Source: Mitsuaria sp. WAJ17
GTDB lineage: Bacteria > Pseudomonadota > Gammaproteobacteria > Burkholderiales > Burkholderiaceae_C
NCBI RefSeq assembly: GCF_014174515.1
Contig: NZ_JACJUG010000018.1
Location: 1-64,000, forward strand
DNA: 64,000 nt
Direction: 5' to 3'
In this document: piece after piece, positions 19,049-27,735 of the stretch
Position numbering within the stretch: position 1 is the stretch's first letter
Layout: each line of letters starts with the position of its first letter
The notes under the pieces: generated by a model
What the model was told of the DNA's origin: nothing
Databases searched by the model: none
The model's input: the letters and a program-made list of their open reading frames with translations, nothing else
Position numbers and translations under genes: made by a program

Positions 19049-19086
19049 TCGGGCGGCTGATCGACCGGCGGTCTCAAGACTGCATG

Positions 19087-19116
19087 ACGGCGCCTGCAAA
19101 GGCGCCGTTTCCGTTT
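19087..19116 (+). terminator. Rho-independent terminator after the small basic protein gene
   Basis: An 8-bp perfect stem (ACGGCGCC with GGCGCCGT) and a 6-nt loop TGCAAA are followed by TTTCCGTTT. It lies 38 nt after the stop codon. Confidence 0.75.
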
Positions 19117-19192
19117 CTGAGCCTGGCTTGCCTTCGCGGCCGGACTCGTTTCTCATCCCCACTGGGTTATCGCCACGCCCCTGAGGACCTCC

Positions 19193-20860
19193 ATGATCCG
19201 CATCACCGAACTCCGCCTGCCGCTGAACCACGCCGAGGACGAGCTCCGTCCGGCCATCGTCCAGCGCCTGGGCCTGAAGGCCAGCCAGCTCAAGGCCTTC
19301 CATCTCTTCAAGCGCAGCCATGACGCACGCAAGAAGACGGCCATGATGCTGATTTACACCATCGACTGCGAGGTCGAGGACGAAGCCGCGGTGCTGGCCC
19401 GCTTCGAGGGCGACACCCACGTCAAGCCCACGCCGGACACGAGCTACCACTTCGTCGGCCATGCGCCGCTGGACTTCTACAACCGGGGCGACAAGCTGCG
19501 CCCCGTGGTGATCGGCTTTGGCCCCTGCGGTATCCTGGCCGCGCTGATCCTGGCCCAGATGGGCCTGCGCCCCATCGTGCTGGAGCGCGGCAAGCAGGTG
19601 CGCGAGCGCACCAAGGACACCTGGGACCTCTGGCGAAAGCAGAACCTGCATCCCGAGTCGAATGTTCAGTTCGGCGAGGGCGGCGCCGGTACCTTCTCGG
19701 ACGGCAAGCTTTACAGCCAGATCTCCGACCCCCGCTTTCTCACCCGCAAGGTGCTCACCGAGTTCGTGAAGGCCGGCGCGCCGGAGGAGATCCTCTACGT
19801 CTCCAAGCCGCACATTGGCACCTTCCGCCTGGTGAGCATGGTGATCAAGATCCGCGCCGAGATCGAGGCCCTGGGCGGCGAGATCCGTTTCCAGCAGAAG
19901 GTCAGCGACCTGCTCATCGAGCCCGGGCAGGACGGTCAGCGGCATGTGCGCGGCGTGGTGCTGGAGAGCGGCGAGCAGATCCGCGCCGACCAGGTCATCC
20001 TGGCCCTGGGCCACAGCGCGCGCGACACCTTCCAGATGCTGCACGATCGCGGCGTCTACATGGAGGCCAAGCCCTTCTCCATCGGCTACCGCATCGAGCA
20101 CCCGCAAAGCCTGATCGACAAGGCCCGCTTCGGCCCCAACGCAGGCAATGCCCTGCTGGGCGCGGCGGACTACAAGCTGGTGCACCATGCCAAGAACGGC
20201 CGCTCGGTCTACAGCTTCTGCATGTGCCCCGGCGGCACCGTGGTGGCCGCCACCTCCGAGCCCAACCGTGTGGTCACCAACGGCATGAGCCAGTATTCGC
20301 GCAATGAGCGCAATGCCAATGCCGGCATCGTCGTGGGCATCAGCCCGCAGGACTACCGCCAGGACGGCCTGAGCGAGGGCCCCGTCAATCCGCTCGATGG
20401 CATGGCCTTCCAGCGCATCTGGGAATCGCGGGCCTACGAGCTGGGCGGCGGTGGCTACATCGCCCCGGGCAGCCTGGTGGGCGACTTCATCAAGCGCCAG
20501 GTGAGCTCCGAGTTCGGCAGCGTGATGCCCTCCTACAAGCCCGGCGTGCACCTGACCGATCTGCAGGAGAAGGGCCGCGGCAGCCTGCCCGACTACTGCC
20601 TGGACGCCATCCGCGAGGCCCTGCCCGCCTTCGGCCGCCAGATCCACGGCTTCGACATGCAAGACGCCGTGCTGACCGGCGTCGAGACCCGCACCTCCAG
20701 CCCCCTGCGCGTCACGCGGGGCCGGGACTACCAGAGCCTCAATGTGCGCGGCCTTTATCCGGCGGGCGAGGGCGCGGGCTATGCCGGCGGCATCATGTCG
20801 GCCGGGGTGGATGGCATTGAGGTGGCAGAGGCGCTGGCCAAGGAGCTGCTGGGCGCCTGA
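19193..20860 (+). CDS. FAD-dependent oxidoreductase of the COG2509 family
   Basis: A 555-residue flavoprotein. The N-terminal ~95 residues form a small alpha/beta domain ('RSHDARKKTAMMLIYTIDCEVED'), then the FAD site 'PVVIGFGPCGILAALILAQMGLRPIVLERG' begins near residue 104. 'NVQFGEGGAGTFSDGKLYSQISD' and the C-terminal 'GLYPAGEGAGYAGGIMSAGVDGIEVAEAL' are hallmarks of the widely conserved but uncharacterised FAD-dependent dehydrogenases of COG2509. The substrate is unknown. GAGGACCTCC before the ATG provides a Shine-Dalgarno. The gene stands alone and is followed by a copy of the dispersed GGTCTTG element. Confidence 0.9.
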   Translation: MIRITELRLPLNHAEDELRPAIVQRLGLKASQLKAFHLFKRSHDARKKTAMMLIYTIDCEVEDEAAVLARFEGDTHVKPTPDTSYHFVGHAPLDFYNRGDKLRPVVIGFGPCGILAALILAQMGLRPIVLERGKQVRERTKDTWDLWRKQNLHPESNVQFGEGGAGTFSDGKLYSQISDPRFLTRKVLTEFVKAGAPEEILYVSKPHIGTFRLVSMVIKIRAEIEALGGEIRFQQKVSDLLIEPGQDGQRHVRGVVLESGEQIRADQVILALGHSARDTFQMLHDRGVYMEAKPFSIGYRIEHPQSLIDKARFGPNAGNALLGAADYKLVHHAKNGRSVYSFCMCPGGTVVAATSEPNRVVTNGMSQYSRNERNANAGIVVGISPQDYRQDGLSEGPVNPLDGMAFQRIWESRAYELGGGGYIAPGSLVGDFIKRQVSSEFGSVMPSYKPGVHLTDLQEKGRGSLPDYCLDAIREALPAFGRQIHGFDMQDAVLTGVETRTSSPLRVTRGRDYQSLNVRGLYPAGEGAGYAGGIMSAGVDGIEVAEALAKELLGA

Positions 20861-20881
20861 GCCTTGGGGTCAGGTCTTGCC
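20861..20881 (+). repeat. Copy of a dispersed GGGGYCRGGTCTTGCC element
   Basis: It directly abuts the stop codon of the COG2509 gene. It is identical to the copy at 4861-4881 at 19 of 21 positions. Confidence 0.5.
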
Positions 20882-20937
20882 GGGGCGACACGCGCACCAG
20901 ACCCCTGCCGGTCCGGCGGCCTGCGGTGCGGGCTGGC

Positions 20938-20943
20938 GACAAT
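20938..20943 (+). promoter_or_regulatory. -10 element of the polysaccharide deacetylase gene, leaderless spacing
   Basis: GACAAT ends 6 nt before ATG 20950, with CGGGCC between and no Shine-Dalgarno. Confidence 0.5.
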
Positions 20944-20949
20944 CGGGCC

Positions 20950-21888
20950 ATGATTCGATCCCTCCTGTTCATCGCGGCGACCGCACTGGTCGCCTGCGCC
21001 TCGCCTGTGCGGGCACAGGCCGCCCAGCGCATCGCCCTCACCCTGGACGATGGCCCGCACCTCAGCGCCACGCCGCGGCTGAGCCCGCAGGCGCGCAACG
21101 AGGCCCTGCTGGCTGCGATCCGCAAGCACCAGGTCCAGGCCGCGCTCTTCGTGACTTGCGGCAACGGCGCCGACCGCCCCGAGGGCCTGGCCCTGGTCAA
21201 GGCCTGGTCGGACGCCGGCCAACTGCTGGGCAATCACACCATGACGCACCCGGACCTCAACAGCCCGCAGGTCAGCCTGGAGCAGTACCAGGACGAGATC
21301 CAGCGCTGCCAGCAGATCCTCGAAGGGCTGCCCGGCCTGCAGCGCTGGTTCCGCTTCACCTTTCTGCGCGAGGGCAAGCCCGAAGCCAAGCGCGACGGCA
21401 TGCGCGCCTGGATGAAGGCGCAGGGCTGGCGCAATGCCTACGTGAGCCTGGACACCAGCGACTGGCGGCTCAACGAGTTCCTGGAGGCGCGGCTGAAGGC
21501 CGATCCGAAGGCCGAAGTGAGCGACATCCGCCAGGCCTACCTGGACCATCTCTGGCAGCGTGCACAGGCCTACCAGGCCCTGTCTCGGCGCCTGCAGGGG
21601 CGGGACATCGCCCAGGTCCTGCTGACCCATCACAACCTGCTCAATGCCCTGTTCCTGGACGACGTCATCGGCATGTTCAAGGCGAAGGGCTGGCAGTTCA
21701 TCTCGCCGGCAGAGGCCTTCGAGGACCCGGTCTACCAGCTGCAACCCATCAGCCCCGTCGCGGGGCAGAGCCTGTTGCTGTCCATGGCGCGCTCCCTGGG
21801 CCTGGGGCGCTTCGAGGGCTGGGAACGGCTGGTGGATGATGGAGACCACGAGATCGAGCGCCTGGGCCCGCCTGCCGCGCCGCACTGA
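20950..21888 (+). CDS. Exported polysaccharide deacetylase family protein
   Basis: A 312-residue protein of the NodB-homology carbohydrate esterase family. A signal peptide covers about residues 1-23 (MIRSLLFIAATALVACASPVRA); LVAC could be a lipobox, or cleavage may follow an AxA site at VRAQA. The catalytic motif 1 'LTLDDGP' keeps the two Asp residues, and motif 2 'GNHTMTHPDL' has the HxxxH metal ligands. 'FRFTFLREG' stands where the usual RxPxG motif occurs and is atypical, and 'VLLTHHN' is the last motif. It would act in the periplasm on an N-acetylated glycan; the substrate is unknown. ATG 20950 is preferred to the upstream in-frame start because the signal peptide begins there. Confidence 0.85.
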   Translation: MIRSLLFIAATALVACASPVRAQAAQRIALTLDDGPHLSATPRLSPQARNEALLAAIRKHQVQAALFVTCGNGADRPEGLALVKAWSDAGQLLGNHTMTHPDLNSPQVSLEQYQDEIQRCQQILEGLPGLQRWFRFTFLREGKPEAKRDGMRAWMKAQGWRNAYVSLDTSDWRLNEFLEARLKADPKAEVSDIRQAYLDHLWQRAQAYQALSRRLQGRDIAQVLLTHHNLLNALFLDDVIGMFKAKGWQFISPAEAFEDPVYQLQPISPVAGQSLLLSMARSLGLGRFEGWERLVDDGDHEIERLGPPAAPH

Positions 21889-21896
21889 GTGTCCTG

Positions 21897-21936
21897 GCCG
21901 GCAGGTCTTGGGGCGCCGAGGGGCAGGTCTTGCCCC
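21897..21936 (+). repeat. Two tandem copies of the GGTCTTG element between convergent genes
   Basis: GGCCGGCAGGTCTTGGGG (21897-21914 region) is followed by GGGGCAGGTCTTGCCCC (21920-21936), which can fold (GGGGCA with TGCCCC). They lie between the convergent deacetylase and mpl genes, so the hairpin could act as a transcript boundary. Confidence 0.45.
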
Positions 21937-22016
21937 GATGCCGGTGCAGACCTGTCACCCTCTGACCAGCCAAGGTCGGCGCCGGGGGCGCGGCCCGCGG
22001 CAGGCGGCCGCAGACG

Positions 22017-23438
22017 TCAGCGCGCCAGCGCCGCGAGCAGCTTCTCGTGGATGCCGCCGAAGCCGCCGTTGCTCATGCACAGCACGTGGTCGCCCGGACG
22101 GGCCGCCATGACGATGGCTTTCACCAGGGCTTCGATGCCCTCATGCACCTGGGCTTGCTCGCCCATGGGCAGCAGGGCCTCGGCCGCGTCCCAGCCCAGG
22201 CCGGCCTGGTTGCAGAAGGCCAGGTCGACCTCCTCCAGCGCCCAGGGCAGCTGAGCCTTCATGGTGCCAAGCTTCATGGTGTTGGAGCGCGGCTCGAAGA
22301 CGGCCAGGATGCGCTCCGAGGGCGCGATGCGCCGGCGCAGTCCGTTGACCGTGGTGCGGATGGCGGTGGGGTGGTGGGCGAAGTCGTCGTAGACCTTGAC
22401 GCCACCGGCCTCGCCGCGCAGCTCCAGGCGGCGGCGCACGTTCTTGAACACGGCCAGCGCGGCGGCGGACTGCTCGGGCGTCACGCCCAGGTGCTCGGCC
22501 GCGGCCATGGCTGCCAGGGCATTGAGCTGGTTGTGCTCGCCGGCAAGGTCCCATTCGACTCGGGCCACCTTGAGCGCGCCGCGCAGCACGTCGAAGGCCG
22601 AGGGCTCGCCGCGGGCGCGCAGGGTGCCGGGCTCTTCCTTGCGGGCGCCGAAGCGCTGGACTTCGCTCCAGCAGCCGCGCTGCAGCACGCGCTGCAAGGC
22701 CTCTTCGCGGGCATTGACCACCAGGCGGCCGCTGGGCGGCACGGTGCGCACGAGGTGGTGGAACTGGGTCTCGATGGCGGCCAGGTCGGGGAAGATGTCC
22801 GCGTGGTCGTACTCGAGGTTGTTCAGCACGGCGGTGCGAGGCCGGTAGTGGACAAACTTGCTGCGTTTGTCGAAGAAGGCCGTGTCGTATTCGTCCGCTT
22901 CAATGACGAATGGGGCCCCCATGCCTGCCCTTGCAGGCACGGCGCTGCCCTGCGCGGGGGCGCTCGGGGCGACGGCGCCAAGTCTTGCCGAGACCCCGAA
23001 GTTCTGCGGGACGCCGCCCACCAGGAAGCCGGGGTTCAAGCCGGCATGCGACAGGATCCAGGCCAGCATGGAGGTGGTGGTGGTCTTGCCATGCGTGCCG
23101 GCCACGGCCAGCACGTGGCGGCCCTGCAGCACGTGCTCGGCCAGCCATTGCGGGCCGCTGGTGTAGGGCAGGCCGGCGTCAAGGACCGCTTCCATCAGCG
23201 GGAAGCGGCCCTCGCTGGAGCGGGTGACCACGTTGCCGATCACGAAGAGATCGGGCTTGAGGTCCAGCTGCTCGGCGCCGAAGCCCTCGATCAGCTCGAT
23301 GCCCAAGGCTTCCAGCTGAATGGACATGGGCGGGTAAACATTGGCATCGCAGCCGGTGACGCGGTGGCCGGCCTCGCGGGCCAGGGCCGCCAGGCCGCCC
23401 ATGAAGGTGCCACAGATGCCGAGGATGTGGATGTGCAT
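22017..23438 (-). CDS. mpl: Murein peptide ligase Mpl
   Basis: A 473-residue Mur-ligase family enzyme that joins the recycled tripeptide L-Ala-gamma-D-Glu-meso-DAP to UDP-MurNAc. It has the N-terminal 'HILGICGTFMGGLA', the ATP loop 'VAGTHGKTTTTSMLAWI', 'VIEADEYDTAFFDKRSKFVHYRP', 'NNLEYDHADIF', 'GEHNQLNALAAMAAA', 'RRRLELRGEAGGVKVYDDFAHHPTAI' and 'AVFEPRSNTMKLG'. ATG 23438 is chosen because homology starts at MHIHILG. An Ala/Pro-rich insertion at about residues 152-173 is absent from the E. coli protein as I recall it. The gene lies 16 bp behind the HAD phosphatase in the same direction. Confidence 0.95.
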   Translation of the reverse strand: MHIHILGICGTFMGGLAALAREAGHRVTGCDANVYPPMSIQLEALGIELIEGFGAEQLDLKPDLFVIGNVVTRSSEGRFPLMEAVLDAGLPYTSGPQWLAEHVLQGRHVLAVAGTHGKTTTTSMLAWILSHAGLNPGFLVGGVPQNFGVSARLGAVAPSAPAQGSAVPARAGMGAPFVIEADEYDTAFFDKRSKFVHYRPRTAVLNNLEYDHADIFPDLAAIETQFHHLVRTVPPSGRLVVNAREEALQRVLQRGCWSEVQRFGARKEEPGTLRARGEPSAFDVLRGALKVARVEWDLAGEHNQLNALAAMAAAEHLGVTPEQSAAALAVFKNVRRRLELRGEAGGVKVYDDFAHHPTAIRTTVNGLRRRIAPSERILAVFEPRSNTMKLGTMKAQLPWALEEVDLAFCNQAGLGWDAAEALLPMGEQAQVHEGIEALVKAIVMAARPGDHVLCMSNGGFGGIHEKLLAALAR

Positions 23439-23454
23439 GGTGTGCTGCAGAAGG

Positions 23455-24129
23455 TCAGTCGCCGAACCAAGACGGCACATGGGCCAGGGCTTGGTCGAGG
23501 CTGGAAAGGATGAGGCATCGCGGGGCGATGTCCGGATCGGGTTCCTTGAGGTCGGGCACCAGGACCACGCCCATGCCTGCCGCCAGCGCACCCTGAGCAC
23601 CGTAGCTGGAGTCCTCGAAGACCAGGCAGTCGCTCGCCGCCTGAGCCAGGCTGCGTGCGGCCAGCTCGAAGAGGTCCGGATGCGGCTTGCCGCGCGCGAC
23701 CTGGTCGCCGCCATGGATGGGGTCGAAGTGCGTCACGATGCCGGCTGCGCCCAGGCGGTCCAGCACCTTGGCATGACGGGTGGAGGAGGCCACGGCACAG
23801 GGGATGCCGCGCTCGCGCAAGGCCTGCAGCAGGGGCAGCACGCCGGGCTTGAGCGCGAAGCCGCGGCTGGCGAAGCGCTCGGCCACCTCGGCATCGACGG
23901 CCTCATACATGCGCTCGGCGGCCTCGGTCGAGCCGAACCAGCCGGCCAGCAAGGCCAGGCAGTCGGCACGATTGCGGCCCACGGTGAGGCGGTAGTCGGC
24001 AGGCGTCAATGCGACACCGGCTGCGGCCGACAGGCGCAGCCAGGCGTCCTGGATGGGGCGCTCGGAGTCGAGCAGCAGCCCGTCCATGTCGAAGACCGCC
24101 GCACGGTAACGGCGGGAGGCGGTGCTCAT
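23455..24129 (-). CDS. HAD-superfamily phosphatase (beta-phosphoglucomutase-like)
   Basis: A 224-residue HAD hydrolase with an alpha-helical cap (subfamily IA). The nucleophile and acid are Asp14 and Asp16 in 'AVFDMDGLLLDSE', the motif II region is 'PCAVASSTRHAKV', the motif III Lys is in 'ARGKPHPDLF', and the acidic motif IV is 'CLVFEDSSYGAQGALAAGM'. The glycine-leucine-leucine-Asp-Ser-Glu loop fits sugar-phosphate phosphatases or phosphomutases of the YcjU/GS1 type. It is cytosolic and the substrate is unknown. It lies between hemL and mpl on the same strand with gaps of about 15 bp on each side, so it is probably co-transcribed. Confidence 0.88.
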   Translation of the reverse strand: MSTASRRYRAAVFDMDGLLLDSERPIQDAWLRLSAAAGVALTPADYRLTVGRNRADCLALLAGWFGSTEAAERMYEAVDAEVAERFASRGFALKPGVLPLLQALRERGIPCAVASSTRHAKVLDRLGAAGIVTHFDPIHGGDQVARGKPHPDLFELAARSLAQAASDCLVFEDSSYGAQGALAAGMGVVLVPDLKEPDPDIAPRCLILSSLDQALAHVPSWFGD

Positions 24130-24144
24130 GGCTTCAGCCGGCGG

Positions 24145-25431
24145 TCAGCGCAAGGCCTGGCGCGCCGCTTCCAGGGTGGCGGCGATGTCGGCCTCGGTGT
24201 GCTCGGCCGAGACGAAGCCGGCCTCGTACAGGGCCGGGGCCAGGTAGACGCCGCGGTCCAGCATGCCGTGGAAGAACGCGTTGAAGCGGGCGCCGTCGGT
24301 GGTCATGACGGTCTTGTAGTTCTGTGGCAGCTCCGGCAGAAGGAAGAAGCCGAACATGCCGCCCTGGCAATCCGCGCTGAAGGGCACGCCGTTCTCGGCG
24401 GCCACGACCTTGAGGCCCTCGACCAACTGGCGGGTCTTTGCGGAGAGGCTGTCGAAGAAGCCGGGCTTCTGGATCTCGCGCAGCGTGGCCAGGCCGCAGG
24501 CGGTGGCCACCGGGTTGCCCGACAGCGTGCCGGCCTGGTAGACGCCACCCAGCGGGGCCAGGTGCTTCATGATCTCCCGGCTCGCGCCGAAGGCTGCCAG
24601 GGGCATGCCGCCGCCGATGACCTTGCCGAAGGTGCTGATGTCCGGCTTGAAGCCCGGCAGCTGGCTTGCGTAATGGCCCTGGGCGCTGTGCAGCCCCACG
24701 CGGAAGCCGGTCATGACCTCGTCGAAGACCAGCAGGGCGCCGTGCTGGGTGCACAGCTCGCGCAGGCGCTTGACGAAGGGCAGGGCTGCGCGCACGAAGT
24801 TCATATTGCCCGCGATGGGCTCGATGATCACGCAGGCCAGCTCGTGGCCGTACAGCGAGAAGGCCTCTTCCAGCTGGGCGAGGTTGTTGTACTCCAGCAC
24901 GACGGTGTGCTGCGCCACCTCGGCCGGCACGCCGGCGCTGGTGGGATTGCCGAAGGTGGCCAGACCCGAGCCGGCCTTGACCAGCAGGCTGTCGGTGTGG
25001 CCGTGGTAGCAACCTTCGAACTTGATGAACTTGCTGCGGCCGGTGGCGCCGCGGGCCAGTCGGATGGCGCTCATGGTGGCCTCGGTGCCCGAGCTGACCA
25101 GGCGCACCTGCTCCATGGAGGGCACCAGCTTGAGGATCTCCTCGGCCAGCTCGATCTCGCGCTCGGTGGGCGCACCGAAAGAGAAACCGTCCAGCGCCGC
25201 CTTCTGCACCGCCTCCAGCACGGCGGGGTGGCCATGGCCCAGGATCATCGGGCCCCAGGAACCGATGTAATCGATGTAACGATTTGCATCTGCGTCAAAG
25301 ATGTAGGCGCCGCTGCCGCGGGTAATGAAGCGGGGCGTGCCGCCGACGGCGCGGAAGGCGCGGACGGGCGAGTTCACGCCCCCCGGGATCACGCGCTGGG
25401 CGCGCTCGAACAGGGTCTGGTTCTGGCTCAT
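24145..25431 (-). CDS. hemL: Glutamate-1-semialdehyde 2,1-aminomutase HemL
   Basis: Converts glutamate-1-semialdehyde to 5-aminolevulinate in the C5 route to haem. The 428 residues match the family. The pyridoxal phosphate Lys is in '[17 protein letters not shown]'; '[17 protein letters not shown]', '[18 protein letters not shown]' and '[12 protein letters not shown]' are class III aminotransferase signatures typical of HemL. It follows the thiD-like gene by 20 bp on the same strand, an arrangement I recall from many Burkholderiales. Confidence 0.97.
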   Translation of the reverse strand: MSQNQTLFERAQRVIPGGVNSPVRAFRAVGGTPRFITRGSGAYIFDADANRYIDYIGSWGPMILGHGHPAVLEAVQKAALDGFSFGAPTEREIELAEEILKLVPSMEQVRLVSSGTEATMSAIRLARGATGRSKFIKFEGCYHGHTDSLLVKAGSGLATFGNPTSAGVPAEVAQHTVVLEYNNLAQLEEAFSLYGHELACVIIEPIAGNMNFVRAALPFVKRLRELCTQHGALLVFDEVMTGFRVGLHSAQGHYASQLPGFKPDISTFGKVIGGGMPLAAFGASREIMKHLAPLGGVYQAGTLSGNPVATACGLATLREIQKPGFFDSLSAKTRQLVEGLKVVAAENGVPFSADCQGGMFGFFLLPELPQNYKTVMTTDGARFNAFFHGMLDRGVYLAPALYEAGFVSAEHTEADIAATLEAARQALR

Positions 25432-25451
25432 GGGATCGGGTCGGAGAGGGG

Positions 25452-26402
25452 TCAGTGGATGCGGCGCGGGCCCTTGGAGGGTTCGTCCATCATCAGGTCG
25501 TGGCCGTGCTCATGCTCGGCGGTGGCGCCGGCTTCGCCCTCTTCACCGGGCGGCAGAGCCCAGAAGAAGCGGTCCGGGACCACATTGCCCATGCCTGGGC
25601 GGAAGCCGGCATCCAGGCTCTGGTCCAGGAAGGCCAGGGCCTCGCCGACGGCAGCATGGATCTCGGCACCGACGGAGAGCAGCGCGGCCAGCGAGGCAGA
25701 CAGCGTCTCGCCGGCACCGATGAAGCTCACCTCGAAGCGCTCGAACTTCTCGCCGGTGATGGGGCCCTGCGGGCTGGCCAGCACGTTGTCCACGAACTGG
25801 TTGGGCAGGGCGATGCCGGTCACCAGCACATGCTGGGCGCCGTGCTCGGCGGCCGCCACGGCCAACTCGCGCGGCGAGGCGGGGCGGCCGGCGTCCCAGT
25901 CGGGCAACAGAAAGTCGGTGAGGGTCTTGTGGTTGCCCACCAGCACCTGGGTCTGGGGCAGGATCAGCTCGCGGAAGCTGTCCCAGTAGCTTTGCTGCTG
26001 TTCCTCGTCCAGCCAGCTGATGGCGGGCATGTAGGACACCAGGGGCACGTCTGGGTAGTCGGACAGCACCTCGGCGACGGCGCTGACGCCCTCGGCGCTG
26101 CCCAGGAAGCCGACCTTCCAGGCGGCGACGGGTACGTCCTCCAGCACCGAGCGGGCCTGCTCGACGAGCAGGTCGCTGTCCAGGGTCTGGTGCTCGAAGA
26201 CCTCGGCGGTGTCGCGCAGCACGATGGCTGTGACGACGGGCAGGGCGTGGGCGCCCATGGCGGCGATGGTGGCGATGTCACCGGCAATGCCGGTGGCGCC
26301 GGTGGGTTCGCTGGCGTTGAAGCTCATCACGCAGGCCGGGGCCTGGGCTTCTTCTTCAGCCGCGCTGGCGTCCGGGGGGAGGGGGGTGTCAGGGCTGTTC
26401 AT
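25452..26402 (-). CDS. thiD: ThiD-like hydroxymethylpyrimidine/phosphomethylpyrimidine kinase
   Basis: A 316-residue ribokinase-fold protein. '[43 protein letters not shown]' matches the ThiD N-terminal region (canonically SDPSGGAGIQADLKT), but with substitutions: [10 protein letters not shown] replaces D-S-G-G-G-A-G. The C-terminal '[17 protein letters not shown]' matches the ATP/anion-hole region (GTGCTLSSALAA) with Glu where Cys or Asp is usual. Extra acidic N-terminal (about 25 residues) and His/Glu-rich C-terminal tails make it longer than typical ThiD. It could still be an HMP kinase, or a divergent paralogue, so the gene symbol is tentative. ATG 26402 begins the homologous protein; a divergent rubredoxin promoter region lies upstream. 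Confidence 0.7.
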   Translation of the reverse strand: MNSPDTPLPPDASAAEEEAQAPACVMSFNASEPTGATGIAGDIATIAAMGAHALPVVTAIVLRDTAEVFEHQTLDSDLLVEQARSVLEDVPVAAWKVGFLGSAEGVSAVAEVLSDYPDVPLVSYMPAISWLDEEQQQSYWDSFRELILPQTQVLVGNHKTLTDFLLPDWDAGRPASPRELAVAAAEHGAQHVLVTGIALPNQFVDNVLASPQGPITGEKFERFEVSFIGAGETLSASLAALLSVGAEIHAAVGEALAFLDQSLDAGFRPGMGNVVPDRFFWALPPGEEGEAGATAEHEHGHDLMMDEPSKGPRRIH

Positions 26403-26614
26403 GGTGGAGCTTGGGCCAGGCTGGGCCTGTGGTGAACCGTGCTGTGGACCGTGATCGGGACCGTACTCCGGCACGGTCCGGCGGGCGGCGTGGGCAGCAG
26501 TGTGGGTAATACTGCTCGGAATTCTCTGGGCATGCCCATCTAAGTGGGGATAAGCCCCGAGTTTCCTGTTGCATCTGTGCCTATATGCTCCGCGAGAACG
26601 TCTGAGGGGCGTGG

Positions 26615-26638
26615 CTACAATCTTTCGTCGCATTGTAG
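26615..26638. promoter_or_regulatory. Inverted CTACAAT pair: candidate divergent promoters of thiD and rubredoxin
   Basis: CTACAAT, 10 nt, then ATTGTAG is a perfect inverted repeat. Each arm contains the -10-like TACAAT, one per strand. The plus-strand copy (26616-26621) would give rubredoxin a leader of about 28 nt; the minus-strand copy (26632-26637) could serve thiD with a long leader. A dyad operator is the alternative. Confidence 0.4.
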
Positions 26639-26656
26639 TGAGCAAAGAACTGTATC

Positions 26657-26830
26657 GTGAGCGAAGCAAGTACCTGGATGTGCCTGATCTGCGGCTGGAT
26701 GTACGACGAAGCCGCAGGTGACCCTGAGCACGGCATTGCGCCCGGCACCGCCTGGGCCGACGTGGACATGAACTGGACCTGTCCCGAGTGCGGTGCTCGT
26801 AAGGAAGATTTCGAAATGGTCCGCATCTGA
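26657..26830 (+). CDS. rubA: Rubredoxin
   Basis: A 57-residue electron carrier starting at GTG 26657. Cys9 and Cys12 (MCLICGWMYDEAAGD) and Cys42 and Cys45 (TCPECGARKEDFEM) form the iron site, with the conserved aromatic and DPEHGIAPGTAW segment between them. It is cytosolic; partners could be an alkane hydroxylase or other oxygenase, none of which is nearby. The position between thiD and pilG is conserved in Burkholderiales as I recall. There is no recognisable Shine-Dalgarno directly before the GTG. Confidence 0.95.
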   Translation: MSEASTWMCLICGWMYDEAAGDPEHGIAPGTAWADVDMNWTCPECGARKEDFEMVRI

Positions 26831-26918
26831 CGGGCTGACAAGACCAAGGCACGCTGCAAGCGTGTTCCCCACCGCTGAAGGAGTAGCTGGGTTGGACGGG
26901 AAAGCGCAAGAAGGCAAG

Positions 26919-27293
26919 ATGGCCGCGACCAAGGTGCTCGTCATTGATGACAGCAACACCATTCGTCGCAGTGCCGAGATCTTTCTCAAGCAGGGCGGTC
27001 ACGAGGTCGTGCTGGCGGAGGACGGCTTCGATGCCCTGTCCAAGCTCAGCGACTATCAGCCGGACCTGGTGTTCTGCGATATCTTGATGCCGCGACTTGA
27101 CGGCTATCAGACATGCGCCATCATCAAGCGCAATCCGCAGTTCGCCCACGTGCCCGTGATCATGCTGTCCTCCAAGGATGGTCTGTTCGACAAGGCGCGC
27201 GGTCGCATGGTGGGCTCGCAGGACTACCTCACCAAACCCTTCACCAAGGACCAACTGCTGCAGGCGGTGCAACAGCACCGCTCGCAGCCCTGA
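26919..27293 (+). CDS. pilG: Twitching motility response regulator PilG
   Basis: A 124-residue stand-alone receiver domain with the phosphoacceptor Asp54 ('VFCDILMPRLDGYQTC'), acidic pocket Asp10/Asp11, and the switch region 'PVIMLSSKDGLFDKARGRMVGSQDYLTKPF'. The SSKDGLFDKA stretch is nearly identical to Pseudomonas PilG. It is the output regulator of the Pil-Chp system that promotes pilus extension. ATG 26919 has AAGAAGGC upstream. It heads a colinear cluster with pilH, pilI, pilJ and chpA; rubredoxin precedes it by 88 nt. Confidence 0.93.
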   Translation: MAATKVLVIDDSNTIRRSAEIFLKQGGHEVVLAEDGFDALSKLSDYQPDLVFCDILMPRLDGYQTCAIIKRNPQFAHVPVIMLSSKDGLFDKARGRMVGSQDYLTKPFTKDQLLQAVQQHRSQP

Positions 27294-27351
27294 GCTGGCG
27301 GGCTGACCCCACACGCTGCTGCGACACCCCCTGATCCAGCAAGGAGCTTCC

Positions 27352-27729
27352 ATGACTATCCAAAACATTCTGCTGGTCGACGATTCCAAGACCGAACTTC
27401 ACCATCTGAGCGAGCTTCTGACCAAGCGCGGCTACGCCGTGCGCACTGCCGAGAACGGCGAAGAGGCGATGAAGCGCCTGGGCGAGGAAGTGCCGGACCT
27501 GATCCTGATGGACGTCGTCATGCCGGGCCAGAACGGCTTTCAGCTGACCCGCGCCATCACCCGCGACCCCAGGTTTGCCCATGTGCCGGTGATCATGTGC
27601 ACCAGCAAGAACCAGGAGACCGACAAGGTCTGGGGCATGCGCCAGGGCGCTTCCGACTATGTGGTCAAGCCCGTCAAGTCCGATGAGCTGATCGCCAAGA
27701 TCAAGGCGCTGGAAGGCGCCAAGGGCTGA
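27352..27729 (+). CDS. pilH: Twitching motility response regulator PilH
   Basis: A 125-residue receiver-only protein: acidic pair Asp10/Asp11, phosphoacceptor Asp54 ('LILMDVVMPGQNGFQLTR'), and 'VPVIMCTSKNQETDKVWGMRQGASDYVVKPV'. The 'TSKNQETDKVWGMRQGA' segment is diagnostic of PilH, the second Pil-Chp regulator, linked to pilus retraction or acting as a phosphate sink. A good Shine-Dalgarno AAGGAG precedes the ATG. pilI begins 6 nt after its stop. Confidence 0.95.
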   Translation: MTIQNILLVDDSKTELHHLSELLTKRGYAVRTAENGEEAMKRLGEEVPDLILMDVVMPGQNGFQLTRAITRDPRFAHVPVIMCTSKNQETDKVWGMRQGASDYVVKPVKSDELIAKIKALEGAKG

Positions 27730-27735
27730 CACACC

